A DNA stretch of 64,000 nt from Bradysia coprophila (GCF_014529535.1 NW_023503493.1:1860001-1924000); one strand, 5' to 3'; positions 21,441 through 33,203 are shown, counted from the stretch's first letter. Notes: a model not told the origin generated them from the sequence alone. Program-made: numbers and translations.

Positions 21441-23911
21441 ACGAGTCATCAGAACAGTCGCAGTCGGAGCGTTTGCTGCGACCTAGCCCCGTACTACCCG
21501 TAATCCTATTTCGTCCGTAACCATAACACGTCCGTAGCCGTAATACGCCCGGAACCCTAATACGCGTCTACAACCTTCTAATGCGTCTGTTACCAAAATG
21601 CCCACTTAATCAAATTTACTGAAAGCGTTCATTTTTAAAATTGCGCATAGCGCAATTACGAAAGCCCGTACGAAGTACCTCTCAAATAAAACCAACAATT
21701 TACGATATTATTTTAGAAACCCAAAATTTTTTGGCAACTTTCTATTGGGTATTCAATTATCTCTCAAATGAAACAAAAACTAACAAAATCGGATGAGATT
21801 TACTCGATTTATGTGCAAAAAACACTTAGGGACGAGTAGCGGCCTCAGTCGAAGGACCTAATTCTAGAAATTTTTCCACAGCACGCTATTTAGTGTGCAA
21901 GTACATCTCAAATTTTACAAAAATTGTCGAAAACAGATGAATTTCACTTCATTTTTAATTTTTACCGATTTATATCGATTTTACTAAAATCCAATATGGC
22001 CACCGGCAGCCATTTTGTTAGGAGACCGGAAATAGTACCGACGCTTTACATTCGTTAATATCTTTCAAACAAAAAAAAATTCATGAAATTCATTAAAAAT
22101 TTACTGGAGATATTGGCAAAAAACACCACGTTCACTGTACGGCCGAGTAGCCGGATATGAGCTCACTCCAATGGGACCAAGCTCACGCTCCGGTCAACCA
22201 AATTTCAAAAACTTTTTTTCCCTGATTGGTACGGTCAATACCTATCTAGTGAAGCGAAAGTAGACGAAATATGTTCAAATTTACTGCTTGGCGCCCTCCA
22301 ACTGGTTTACGTCAAGGGGTCTAACTCACGAGTCGGTCATCCGATTTCTAGAAACTTTTTTTGTCGATCGGCATTGTTAATACCTTTCATTTGACGTATC
22401 ACTGACCAGTGTAGTGCTTAAATGTCTGGAGATATCTTCGAAAAGCCCTAAATCGCTTATGGGGCCTCGAACTTAGCCTCTCTTTTGACTTTACCAAACG
22501 GGAAAAAAAATAATTTTCAAAAAAGGTTGTGATTTACTCAAGTTATAGGGGTCTCAGACGGACGGACATTTTTAGCCCCGTACGAAGTACAAAGGGGCTT
22601 ATAGGATTACGATGCCGTGTGTAATTGATGGAATTCGAAGCAGACGGTAAGGGCAAAGTGTTTGCCGATGTTCATAGATAACGAATCCGCAATAAAAATT
22701 TTGTCCGTCCGTCCGTCCGTCTGTCCGTCCGTCTGTCACGTCGATATCTTCAGTAAATCAAATCCGATTTCAAATTTTTTTTTTTTTTCACTGAAAGATA
22801 GTCGAAATAGTGAGGCTAAGTTCGAAGATGGGCGATTTTGGGTCGACCCCTCCCGAGCTGGGGCCCCATAAGTTATTTAACGTTTTCCGAAGATTTCTGC
22901 GGCCATTCAAAGGCTACACATGTAAGTGATACGTCAAATAAAAGGTATTTACAATACCGATCGACAAAAAAAAAGTTTATGGAAATCGGATGATCGACTC
23001 GTTAGTTAGACCGCTTGGTGTGAACTAGATACAGGGCGGCAAGCCGTTTTTGCTTGTAGGTTGGCCAAATTTGAACGGATTTAGATGGATTTTGCTTTAT
23101 TAGATAGGTATTGACCGTACCAATGAGGGAATTCATGGAATTCGGTTTACCGGAGCGTGAGCTAGATCTCTTGGAGTGAGCTTATATGTGGCTACTCGGC
23201 CGTACAGTGAACGTGGTGTTTTTTGTTAATAACTCGAGTAAACTTTGACCGAATTTCATGAATTTTTTTTTGTTTGAAAGGTATTATCGAATGCAAAGCA
23301 GCCGTACTACTTTCTACCTCCTAAAAAAATGGCCGTCGGCCGCCATTTTGGATTTTTGTAAAAACAATAGAAATCGGTGAACATGATACGTACAAAGCTA
23401 CTGATCAGTGGGAAGTGATTGGTTATGTGTGTGGGGTGTTTCAAGCATCCCAAATATGGATATCTATTTATAAATATATACAGCTATATTGAGCTATATA
23501 ACGGTGTAGATAGTTCTTTTGAGCTATATAGTAGCATATTTATTCGTACATTGTTTATTTATAGGTAAATATAGGTTAATATAAATTGTTGCAAAAATTT
23601 TTAAGTTTGGGTTACAGTTGAAAGGAACGTCGTACGGGGCGTGCACATTTCATAAGAATTTTAGGTTAGTAGGTTTAGGGTAAGAGTAGGGCGACCGACG
23701 AACTAGGGTCGCGTACGCAATAGATGTACGGGTTCGTACGGGGCTCAGTCGCAGCGAACGCTCCGACTGTTCTGACGGCTCGTTTTTATTGCGGATTCGT
23801 TATCTATGAACATAGACAAATGCTTTGCCCTTACCGTCTGCTTCCTATTCAACATGTTACCAACGGCATATTAATCTTATAAGCTCCCAGTACTTCGTAC
23901 GAAGCTAAAAA
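21441..23911. repeat. Palindromic composite of the main dispersed repeat family
   Basis: The ends carry inverted copies of a terminal motif (acgagtcatcagaacagtcg near 21441; cgactgttctgacggctcg near 23765). The halves mirror each other: a block with catttgacgtatcac and gtcgatcggcattgtt (about 22180-22440) is matched in inverse near 22910-23130, and ggccgtcggccgccatttt (near 23330) matches in inverse near 21990-22030. Modules of about 140-150 bp recur. Copies lie at 1-405, 6125-6530, 7030-7385 and 37865-38640. Located in intron 5 of the dynamin-subtilase gene. Confidence 0.65.
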
Positions 23912-23936
23912 TGCTATACTTATATTGATAGTGCAT

Positions 23937-25095
23937 GTCCTTATGTCATTCCGTGCGCTTCAACGTATATAAGAATTCTTTTTATTCCACGTTGTTGGGG
24001 ATTTTTCCCGGAAAATGGAAAAGCGATTTTCCGCCCGGAAAAGCCATTTATATGAAATATCTTCGGAAATATAGCCACTTTCTCAAAAAATCTTTTTGTT
24101 CCTGAAAGTATGGTTCAATGCCGATATTTCGTGGAAGATTTTTTTTTCTGGATTTGGAAATTGGGTAGCGGTCAGGGCTTTCCCAAAAAGTGTCTCGGAA
24201 AATTTATCAACTTTGAGGTAATTTTCCCTGGCCATTTCCGCACTAATTTCCAAAAACGAGGTGCCGTTTGAGAGCTACGGCCAAGTACTTCTGATACTAG
24301 CAGGCCGAGCTAGATTCCTCCAGGAAAGTCCAGAATAAGACCCGGAAAAGCTGTGGATATAATTTCAAAGATTTTTGAAATCACTTCATCTAATAGATGC
24401 AACATATTTGTAAATTTTGGTTTCTAATCAGACAAGAACCTTTATACAAAATCACCCTCAACTTCAAGTCTCTTTTCTTCGTCCCGGAAGTCCAGGAAAA
24501 CCAGGTTTTTCAAAGATTTTCCAGTAAATTGGGAGATTCCTATGAATTTTTGAATGTTCTCATCTATTGACGTCGGAACTTACAACAATTTTCAATGGAT
24601 CTAATGTAGACTACGAAAAATAAGTGACATCCTGATGGTCCACTCTCTTGCCTCTCCTAGAACTTCGGATCTATGTATCTATAAGTGATTTCAAAAATCT
24701 TTGAAATTACATCCACAGCTTTTCCGGGTCCTATTCTGGACTTTCCTAGAGGGATCTACCTCGGCCGTAGCTTTCAAACGACACTTCGCTTATGGAAATT
24801 AGTGCGGAAATGGCCAGGGAAAATGAACTCAAAATTGACAAAATTTCCGGGACACTTTTTGGGAAAGCCCTGACCGCTACCCAATTTCCAAATCCAGAAA
24901 AATTTTGTTCCACGAAATATCGGCATTGAACCATACTTTCAGGACCAAAAAGAATTTTTGAGAAAGTGGCTATATTTCAGGAGACATATCACATATAAAT
25001 GGCTTTTCCGGGCGGAAAATCGCTTTTCCATTTTCCGGGAAAAATCCCCAACAACGTGGAATAAAAAGAATTCTTTTTTACGACATAAGGACTTG
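23937..25095. mobile_element. Foldback element in intron 5
   Basis: Left arm about 23937-24390 and right arm about 24680-25095 are inverted copies. Landmarks are ttattccacgttgttgggg (left) and ccccaacaacgtggaataa (right), gcccggaaaagccattta, and gccgatatttcgtgg. The spacer is about 290 bp. The right end lies only ~50 bp upstream of exon 6. ORFs on both strands are repeat artefacts. Confidence 0.7.
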
Positions 25096-25146
25096 AATCA
25101 TGGAACCATTTTTTACCTTTTTTTTATTTTTTTTTTCTCTGACCAG

Positions 25147-28100
25147 AGATGCAATGGAACAGGAAATCGCTGATCCGACATTCGAAACAAGTACCCGAAA
25201 CGTAATTTTTCCGAAATCGCCACCATTCACATATCAGCCAAAAGATATCGGTAAGGCTCTTATATACAGTGCTAAAAGATCAAATGTAGTACCTGGCGTA
25301 ACAAAGTAGACCAAGTGATGGCTGCACGGTAATAATAAAATGTTTTTGCATTCCAGTCAGTGATTTTGTGAGCGTACGCACAAAGGGAATCGGAAATATT
25401 CTATTGCCGATCTCTTTGATCGACGAGTTGAGTACCAATGAATCGTCACATGACAGGTACTGGATTTCGGCTGCACGAGGTATGGCTGATCCAATACTTT
25501 CGAGAATTCACGGGAGCACCAGCCGTGATGTCATGTTGCATGATCTCACCGCATCACATCAAGCAAATAACAGGGAAATCATAAATGCAATGAAGTGTAT
25601 TGATGAACACATTGATATGAGGTACGTTTTCCATCATTTATGTAGTTTGACACACTTACCATACGTATCATTGAAGAGAGTTTCTTTACCCTATCTTTTT
25701 AGTGGAAAATTAAACGTTTTCTCAGGTCTACATTATTTTATTGTTCCGACTTGGATTGCAATCTACAAAATATGCGAACTGGAAATTAATATCGACATCA
25801 TAATGAGACGTGTAGCGAAATTAGAAGTCGATGGCCCAACGACTAACAATGACTCAACAGAAACGGAACAACTGTTGAAGTCATATCAAAGAAACATTCC
25901 ATCTGGAGACGGAGTCGTCTGCATTATAGACATTGATCTTCAGATTAACAATTTAACAGAAAAGGAAAAGAACAAGCTGAAATATCATCCGATTGATGTT
26001 TCATTACACGATCCAAGTCAAGCAAACGCCACTCTGTCACACGGAACTAAAGTGTACAAGTTCGTGGCAGCTATATGCCCCGAAAATACTATCATCCACT
26101 TTTATGATATTAAAAGCAGAGTGAGCGATGTAGATGCTTTTTACCTAGCATTAGCCTTCGAGCGGATTCTTACCTGCCAACGACCGTACAAAACATTAGT
26201 TATAAATTGCAGTTTGTCCGTGAATCCGCAATATAACCCGTACGTATATTAAAATTTCATGCCATTTCACGTGATAAATAAAATTTCGAATATGCTATTG
26301 GCACCAGGTGCCAATAGTCTCTTATTATTCTAATGCTAATCGCACCCGGTGCCATTAGCCACAGTATTATGAAGAGACTATTGGCACCCGGTGCCATTAG
26401 CCACAGTATTATAAAGAGACTATTGGCACCCAGAAAAATTAAAATTTGAATAAAAAATCGGGATATTTTGAAAATTAAACTTGTTTTGTACACAATCCTA
26501 GGGAATCCATCTTTTTACGAAATGTAACGTAAAGTCGGATTGTTCGATCCTGAGGATTTCATCCTTTTACGAAATGTAACGTAAAGTTAGTTTGTTCGAT
26601 CTTATGGAATTCATCTTATTGAGAAATGTAACGTTAAGGCGGATTGTTCGATACCTTTACGTTACATTTCGTAAAAAGAATGAATTCCTCAGGATCGAAC
26701 AATCCGCCTTTTCGTTAAATTTCGTAAAAAGATGGATTCCCTAGGATTGTGTTCAAAACAAGTTTAATTTTCAAAATCTCCGGATTTTTTGTTCAAATTT
26801 TAATTTTTCTGGGTGCCAATAGTCTCTTTATGATACTGTGGCTAATGGCACCGGGTGCGATTAGCATTTGTATAATAAATAGACACCCGGTGCCATTAGC
26901 CACAATATTATAAAGAGACTATTGGCACCCGGTGCCAGGGGGCAAAAGTCTCTTCCATTAAATTTCGTTTGCTTGTTTACCCAATGCATTCCAAAGAAAA
27001 GTGATAGTAGTCGACAACTGCTAAATAGAGTATGTACTAAGTACTAAGATTTTTTACAGCGTAAAAATTTGTTTCGTACACTGCAGTTTCAGTACTCCAT
27101 TGATAGTGTCACTCATTCTTGAAATGCGTTGGAATACCTGAAAATCAATTCAATAACTATGCACAGCCAGTAAAAAATCGATCTTTTCGAAAACAGAAAT
27201 TACAATAAATAAAAATCGCCCACTCTATTCCTTCCCAATGGTTCAAGAATACATGCTGCGTTTCCTCTTTGAATAGCAATTGAAAATTATTTATTCACCC
27301 CGCTTGCTTCTGAATCTTTAGGTTGCATGGGTCCAGAAACAAAGAAATTTGTCACGAAATTAGGATCGTTGATGAAAAAAGCATCAGGGGAAAAGTGTTC
27401 AACAGATTACAATCATGTCCGGAGCGATAGCGGAGGACTTGACGCAGTCTAACTTCCAAAAAAAGAACGAAGAAAATTTTTTGAGACGCGGCAACTATAT
27501 ATAGGCGAGAATTTAAGTTTCTTTCCTTTGACCTGTATCACCACAAATCCTATTCTATCTTATTCGCGCTTCAAATACGAGCAAAACGAGCTATCACTCG
27601 ACTATGTAACTTTAAAATTGCCGGAGATACATCGTTTTCAAGTTGGTCATTTTGATAGAAAATGCACCAAATTAACGTTTTCCAAACAATCAAAATCTTT
27701 CAACTTACTCTGTATGTTTCTATCTGTCTATCTGTCTATCTGTCTATCTATCGACGGTCGATCTCGGAAACTAGTCAGCCAATCTCCATGAAATTTTGCA
27801 GGAACCTCGGGGTGGGCATAAAAATGAAAATGTGATACGCCACTACCCCAGGAAAAACCAGAATTTTGTTTTATTGGCCTCGAAGTGGTTTCTGAGTGTG
27901 GTTTTCGAGGGTCGGGAACGCGTTTTCAGCTGTAGCTCAGCTGTATTGAAACCTGCAGGGGCGTGTGACCCATCAAATGAAAGGTATTCGCCACACGAAT
28001 CGAACAAAAAAATAATTAGAAAAATTGGTGCAGATTTGGTTGAGCTACAGTGGTCAGAGTGACCAAATTTTGAGCTACTCGAGCGTAGGATGAAAGGACT

Positions 28101-30816
28101 AATATTTTTTGGCTTATGAGAGATAGAGATTTACTTTCTTTGGCAAAGTCTCAGAGTTTTACGAGTAGAACACATTGGCATATGTGAAAAATGTCGAAAG
28201 TTGGAAATGGGTGGGTCAATTATGTTTTTAGAGGTATTTCTTGAATGGTGGCAGATAGAGAGTTACTTTCTTCGCCAAAGTCTCAGAGTTTTACGAGTAG
28301 AAAAGAAGGGCATTTGCGAAAAATGTCGAAAGTTGGAAATGGGTGGGTCAATTGGGATTTTGGAGATATTTCTTGAATGGTGGCAGATAGAGAATTACTT
28401 TCTTCGTCAAATTTTCGAATTTCGCCAAATTTTCGATTTTCGTTAAATTTCGTCAAATTTTCGAATTTCGTCAAATTTTTTAATTTTCGTCGAATTTTCG
28501 AATTTTCGAATTTCGTCAAATTTTCGAATTTCGTCAAATTTTCGAATTTCGTCAAATTTTCGATTTTCGTCAAATTTTCGATTTTCTTCAAATTTTCGAA
28601 TTTCGTCAAATTTTCGACTTTCGTCAAATTTCGTCAAATTTTCGAATTTCGTCAAATTTCGTCAAATTTTCGAATTTCGTCAAATTTCGTCAAATTTTCG
28701 AATTTCGTCAAATTTTGGAATTTCGTCAAATTTCGTCAAATTTTTGAATTTTGTCAAATCTTCGAATTTCGTCAAATTTTTGAATTTCGTCAAATTTCGT
28801 CAAATTTTCGAATTTCGCCAAATTTTCGAATTTCGCCAAATTTTCGAATTTCGTCAAATTTTCGAATTTCGTCAAATTTTGGAATTTCGTCAAATTTCGT
28901 CAAATTTTCGAATTTCGTTAAATTTCGTCAAATTTTCGAATTTCGTCAAATTTCGTCAAATTTTCGAATTTCGTCAAATTTTTGATTTTCGTTAAATTTC
29001 GTCAAATTTTCGAATTTCGTCAAATTTTTTAATTTTCGTCGAATTTTCGAATTTCGTCAAATTTTCGATTTTCGTCAAATTTTCGATTTTCGTCAAATTT
29101 TCGAATTTCGTCAAATTTTCGAATTTCGTCAAATTTCGTCAAATTTTTGAATTTCGTCAAATTTCGTCAAATTTTCGAATTTCGTCAAATTTTGGAATTT
29201 GTCAAATTTCGTCAAATTTTCGAATTTCGTTAAATTTCGTCAAATTTTCGAATTTCGTCAAATTTTCGAATTTCGTCAAATTTCGTTAAATTTTCAAATT
29301 TCGTCAAATTTTCGATTTTCGTAAAATTTTTGAATTAAAACTGTAAACTGTTATAAAAAGCAGTGTTGATTACACTTCTAAAACGACTGATATCCCAACA
29401 AAAATCTCTTCGAGAAAAGTGTGACGCAGTCTTTGAAATACAATTTCTAAAATGAATGATATCGCTAGAGTTGACGCTTTCAGCTTCGTTACGCAAAAAT
29501 TAAATTTTACACCCAATTTTAGTTCAAACAAGCTGGCTTAGTTTTTCTCATTAACTGCCAAATAATTTTTACCAAAAAAAAATTTGACTGGAAACAACCA
29601 AAATTTTACCAAAAAAATCTGCGTCGCATGCGGCAGATAAATTTTCTTGCTGATCTGTTCCTGAACATTTGCCACTTTGCGACGTAGATTTTTTTGGTAA
29701 AATTTTGGTTGTTTCCAGTCAAATTTTTTTTTGGTAAAAATTATTTGGCAGATAATGAGAAAAACTAAGCCAGCTTGTTTGAACTAAAATTGGGTGTAAA
29801 ATTTAATTTTTGCGTAACGAAGCTGAAAGCGTCAACTCTAGCGATATCATTCATTTTAGAAATTGTATTTCAAAGACTGCGTCACACTTTTCTCGAAGAG
29901 ATTTTTGTTGGGATTGCTATTCAAAGAGGAAACGCAGCATGTATTCTTGGAACATTGGGAAGGAATAGAGTGGGCGATTTTTATTTATTGTAATTTCTGT
30001 TTTTGAAAGGATCAATTTTTTACTGGCTGTGCAATTCGAGCAATCTTTTTTTCGCTTATCTTAAAAATAAAAAAAACAGGGACTTGCGTCACTTTTACTC
30101 TTAAAAAAATAAAAATTTCAATATATTATTCATCATACAGCCTACTCAGCCCACTTCTAAGAATTAATTATTGAAAAATTCACGAAAAATTTCTTTCTGG
30201 TTCCAGGGTCGAACTGATAGATAAGAACAGTTACTTTTTCCATCTACACAACTCAATTCACCTGTTTGGATATGTAATATTCGGTGCAGCTGGAAACACG
30301 GGTAACAGCTCACCGCATCACCCTTGGGGATCGTGCGACAAATGTATCGTCGTCGGAGCTTGCAACAAAGAGAACAAGATAACGCAATTCTCTAGCGGCT
30401 GTTGTACTAACATGGTAACAACGTTCGCACGTGGAACGGATTTCTGCCTCGCGGCGAGCGAGGGTTACTTTGTCGGCACCTCATATTCAACGGCAATTGT
30501 ATCGGCATCGTTCGTATCGATTCTTGACGAAATTTGGGATGTGAACGATTGGCAGACGATAACTGATTCAATCAGAAAATATCTGAGAGAAAAAGGATCT
30601 AAAAAAATCGGATGTTCATCAAGTGATCCACAGCATCAACAACTTGAGTGGATAAAACTTGAATCGCCAAACGCTGCTCAAAATACAAAGGTAATTCTAC
30701 GAGTCAATGGGATAAGAACCGGCTACAAAGGAGGTCTGGTGCTTTTAGCATCTTTTGTTTCGAGTGATGCATTTTTAATGATGAATGAAGTCTTACGGCC
30801 GCAAATAGAAGTTTAA
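25147..30816 (+). CDS. Subtilisin-like (S8) protease half (exons 6-9) of the dynamin-subtilase fusion gene
   Basis: Exons: 25147-25250, 25357-25621, 25703-26239, 30207-30816. Each junction keeps phase (phase 2 into 25147, then 1, 2, 2). With exons 1-5 the sum is 2457 nt, an 818-residue protein. After a linker of about 125 residues, exon 7 holds a helical segment of unknown fold (MADPILSRIHG, LHDLTASHQANN). Exons 8-9 hold a subtilase: catalytic Asp in VVCIIDIDLQ (about 513), His in LSHGTKVYKFVA (about 550), core strand LVINCSLS, oxyanion Asn in VIFGAAGNTG (about 646), and Ser in FVGTSYSTAIVS (about 708). All four key residues are intact, so proteolytic activity is predicted. The donor CC|GTACGT at 26240 was preferred over read-through to the TAA at 26250. 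There is no evident signal peptide in the fused model. An alternative is a separate gene starting at ATG 25100, but the T-rich tract ending in ctgaccag looks like a splice acceptor. Intron 8 (3.97 kb) is full of repeats. Protease call strong; fusion inferred. Confidence 0.8.
26290..26945. mobile_element. Palindromic element with GGCACC(A/C)GGTGCC units
   Basis: Units such as attggcaccaggtgccaat occur at 26297-26315 and recur near 26390, 26865-26920 and 26925. The inner arms (about 26475-26520, ttttacgaaatgtaacgt) invert at about 26655-26760. The centre lies near 26640. A related ttttacgaaatgtaacg motif occurs at 15560-15590. No coding capacity. Confidence 0.6.
27161..27280 (-). pseudogene. 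Inverted copy of the reverse-transcriptase tail
   Basis: The reverse complement of 27161-27280 matches 29913-30032 closely, covering the IAIQRGNAACILGTLG coding end and about 35 nt after its stop. It lies head-to-head with the upstream RT piece at 27304, so the source element has been rearranged. Confidence 0.6.
27304..27414 (+). pseudogene. Reverse transcriptase fragment
   Basis: The frame reads LASESLGCMGPETKKF, then TKLGSLMKKASGEKCSTDYN, equivalent to the segment just before the tail at 29905. The intervening DNA (foldback and minisatellite) now separates the two. It lies in intron 8 of the dynamin-subtilase gene. Confidence 0.55.
27700..28120. repeat. Modular repeat beginning with (TCTA/TCTG) microsatellite
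   Basis: A ctatctgtctatctgtctat tract (27719-27755) is followed by modules ending in caaatgaaaggtattcgcc and cgaatcgaacaaaaaaata. The layout resembles the main dispersed repeat (tetranucleotide run next to 'aaaggtatt..tcgacaaaaa' modules), though the sequence differs. No gene. Confidence 0.4.
28121..28400 (+). repeat. 132-bp tandem repeat leading into the minisatellite
   Basis: Units start with agatagag at 28121, 28253 and 28385 and share tttacgagtagaa and gttggaaatgggtgggtcaa. The third copy turns into the TTCGTCAAATTTTCG minisatellite after its ctttcttcg. Confidence 0.75.
28402..29334 (+). repeat. Minisatellite, ~17-bp TTCGTCAAATTTTCGAA units
   Basis: More than 50 imperfect copies of ttcgtcaaattttcgaat and the shorter ttcgtcaaatttcg. 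Long ORFs on both strands (repeating FRQIFEFRQIF or KFDEIRKF) are by-products. A short related stretch lies at 46010-46118. Confidence 0.85.
29397..29913. mobile_element. Foldback element inserted in the RT tail
   Basis: Left arm about 29397-29625 and right arm about 29680-29913 are inverse copies, with ends reading caacaaaaatctcttcgag and its complement. The loop is about 55 bp. It carries the GTGACGC..GATATC motif family at both ends and interrupts the RT coding stretch just upstream of IAIQRGNAA. Confidence 0.7.
29913..29993 (+). pseudogene. Reverse transcriptase C-terminal tail
   Basis: The frame reads IAIQRGNAACILGTLG, then RNRVGDFYLL and a stop, close to the tail inside the hAT element (3790-3879). 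It is a remnant only. The rest of intron 8 up to 30206 is AT-rich with no feature. Confidence 0.55.
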
Positions 30817-32861
30817 AGTAGAAGAATATTACCTTTTTCGATTGTAATTGCCGTGACGAAATATGTCAAATTATGATCCTAGGGCACCAAAAAATAATTT
30901 TATTTAATTAATCGTATGCTAGTATAAGTCTAAGGTAACAACTTTTGCAATATGAGGAAACTTAAATTTAGCCCCAGCTCCCGTTAGACCCTTACAAAGT
31001 TTGAGGATTTCATGCATTACTTTTACGTTTGTCACACGTTGAGAAAAGCCAAATCAGCGAAAAAGTCCATACTCTAAAACTCTTGGATGATTCCAGCTTG
31101 CAATATACGTATAGGCGAAAAGTGCAAAAAGAACACTCTTAAGATCGTAGTCCTTGAAACGCACCACAAAGGAAGACCGTAATGGATTTATGACATTACT
31201 GTCTTTAGGATCCACGAAAACATTTTGCCAACTTTTGCCTTAGAGTAAAATAGCATCACTATCGAAAAGTTCAAAACTAACAAGAAACAAAAATTGTAGC
31301 GCCACCGTTCATTTTAGATATAAATTTATCGACATTTTTTAAATGCAAATTTTTTGTGGGGCCATCGGTCATACCCTAGATGTACGTTCCCTGCTTCATA
31401 TTACTACTGACCACATAAAACTTATAACCGCAGCCAACGAATCGTTACGTAACCTACTTCTTCTGAAGAGCTTCCTAATATTCTCAATCAATCCGGATCT
31501 ATAAGGGCGCTACGAATAAATTTACGCTGCAGAGTCTTTCTCAAAAAACTCACTAACTCTGCTCTGTCAGTAGCTATTTGACGCCAACCGAAATACTAAG
31601 GATATGTACTGTTAAGTAAAATCTTTTTCACTGCATTTTTTTACTGTATACCCCCTTTCATTCTCAATGAATGGAAAGAGTCTATGGTCCTTTTCGCTAC
31701 GAATTCCTTCTGTGATCATTTCAAATACAAAACGTTACCACTCTCAACGTCTCTAACAACCTTCACTCAAATAATCCACTTCACGGTCGTCGTCTTGATT
31801 CGACCACTTCAAGCTTATACCACAGATGTGCTCTTTTTTTAACTTCACTTAAACTGCTTATCCATAGCAACAATCAAGTCGTAAATACACTTGAATACAA
31901 AGATATTTACCCAGCAATTCTCTGAAACGATCGTAGTTTTCTTCGTACACCTCCTTAACATACTCAAAGTGAAACATTAGCATCTGCTTTCATTTTTAGG
32001 TAACTGTCACGAAAGTCACCGATGTTATACTTCTTATGACTAGACTGCCTTTTCTCCCCAGGACACTCATACTAAAGAAATCTACTACGAATTCCTTCAA
32101 CTTCTTCACCCTCACCTAAGTTAAACAAAAATATTAGTAAAATGGATTAGGAGTTATTATCCAAGAGCCAAGGGAAAAGTTAAAAAGCTGCTGTAAATAA
32201 AAAAGGAGAGCCGCGATGTTTTTTTCGATTGATTTTCAAGGTTTTTGCAGACGATTAATTTCTTTTGTTTTTTCTTAATTTTTTAGCACTGAGACGTTTC
32301 TGTTATACCTTAAATTGGATTCTTTTTGGCGAATATTCCAAAATTGTGTTCACGTTATACTTTTGATTCTATTACATTTTTCCGTTTAAGATTTTTTTCT
32401 CGATATTTCTTCATAATTAAACTACTTATTCCCTTCTTCCTTCTTATTTAACTTTATGATCCTGGTCGTCCTTAAAAGGGTATGATCACAGCCCTGCTTC
32501 TAGCATGAACATTGAAAATATTCGGAGGCTGATGAAATCACAGTAGGCACTGCGTTTCTATTGTACAGATAGATGACTTGCTTTCGTTGTATGAGTTAAA
32601 ACATACAATACAAACAATCCTAAGCGGTAGCTCGTATCACTAAAGCCTCCAAATTTGACACTTGTCAATTCAGTGTTCATGCTAGTAGCAGTGCTGTGGT
32701 ATGATAATAATTTGAATATTTGTTCTGTCCAAACTGTAATCTTTATTTTTATTTTGAAAAATGGTGCAACAAATTGATGTTTGTTTCGTAGAGAAAAACG
32801 GTTAGATCACACTCGCTGGCGTGAAAAACCATTTGTTCACCTGTGGGAGAAATAGTCATTT
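30817..32861. other. Gene-poor stretch downstream of the dynamin-subtilase gene
   Basis: No supported ORF, repeat array or RNA gene is seen on either strand. The first part presumably holds the gene's 3' UTR, but no canonical AATAAA was found close to the stop. Confidence 0.5.
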
Positions 32862-33050
32862 GTGTACCTGCTTTGGACGATTGATTTTAGGCAATTTCGC
32901 GAGTTGTAGGCCGAACGGAGTGAGGCTTACAAGCGAAAGTGCCTAAAATCAATCGTCCAAAGCAGGTACACGTGTGAATTTTCATGCAGAGGGCCGAAAA
33001 CTCGAGAAAACTCAAAAATTCCCTCATTTTCGGCCCGAAGCATGAAAATA
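32862..33050. repeat. Hairpin repeat, copy 2
   Basis: The stem gtacctgctttggacgattg pairs with caatcgtccaaagcaggtac. The loop and the following cctcattttcggccc block match copy 1 at 16764-16965. Stem bases differ between copies but remain complementary within each copy. Confidence 0.7.
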
Positions 33051-33203
33051 GGAAATTCCAACTCGGAGCAGTGTTAAATAAAATAGAAATTCTCCGAATA
33101 AAAAAAATTCGAAATAGGAGATTTCAATTCGTGCGATTTACATAGTGTCTGCGAAGACTCTGGGGCTGAATTTAAGTGCAAGCACAACGGTATTTATAAA
33201 AAT

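Noticed and set aside
25100..25309. Separate gene start MEPFFTFFLFFFSL with a signal-peptide-like run
   Set aside because: The Phe/Leu run is the translation of a T-rich tract that ends in ctgaccag, which looks like a 3' splice site, and the downstream frame joins exon 5 in phase. It is kept as the main alternative to the fusion model.
28377..28985. 202-residue open frame of FRQIFEFRQIF repeats
   Set aside because: It is the translation of a 17-bp minisatellite; other frames on both strands are open as well, which is a property of the repeat and not of a gene.
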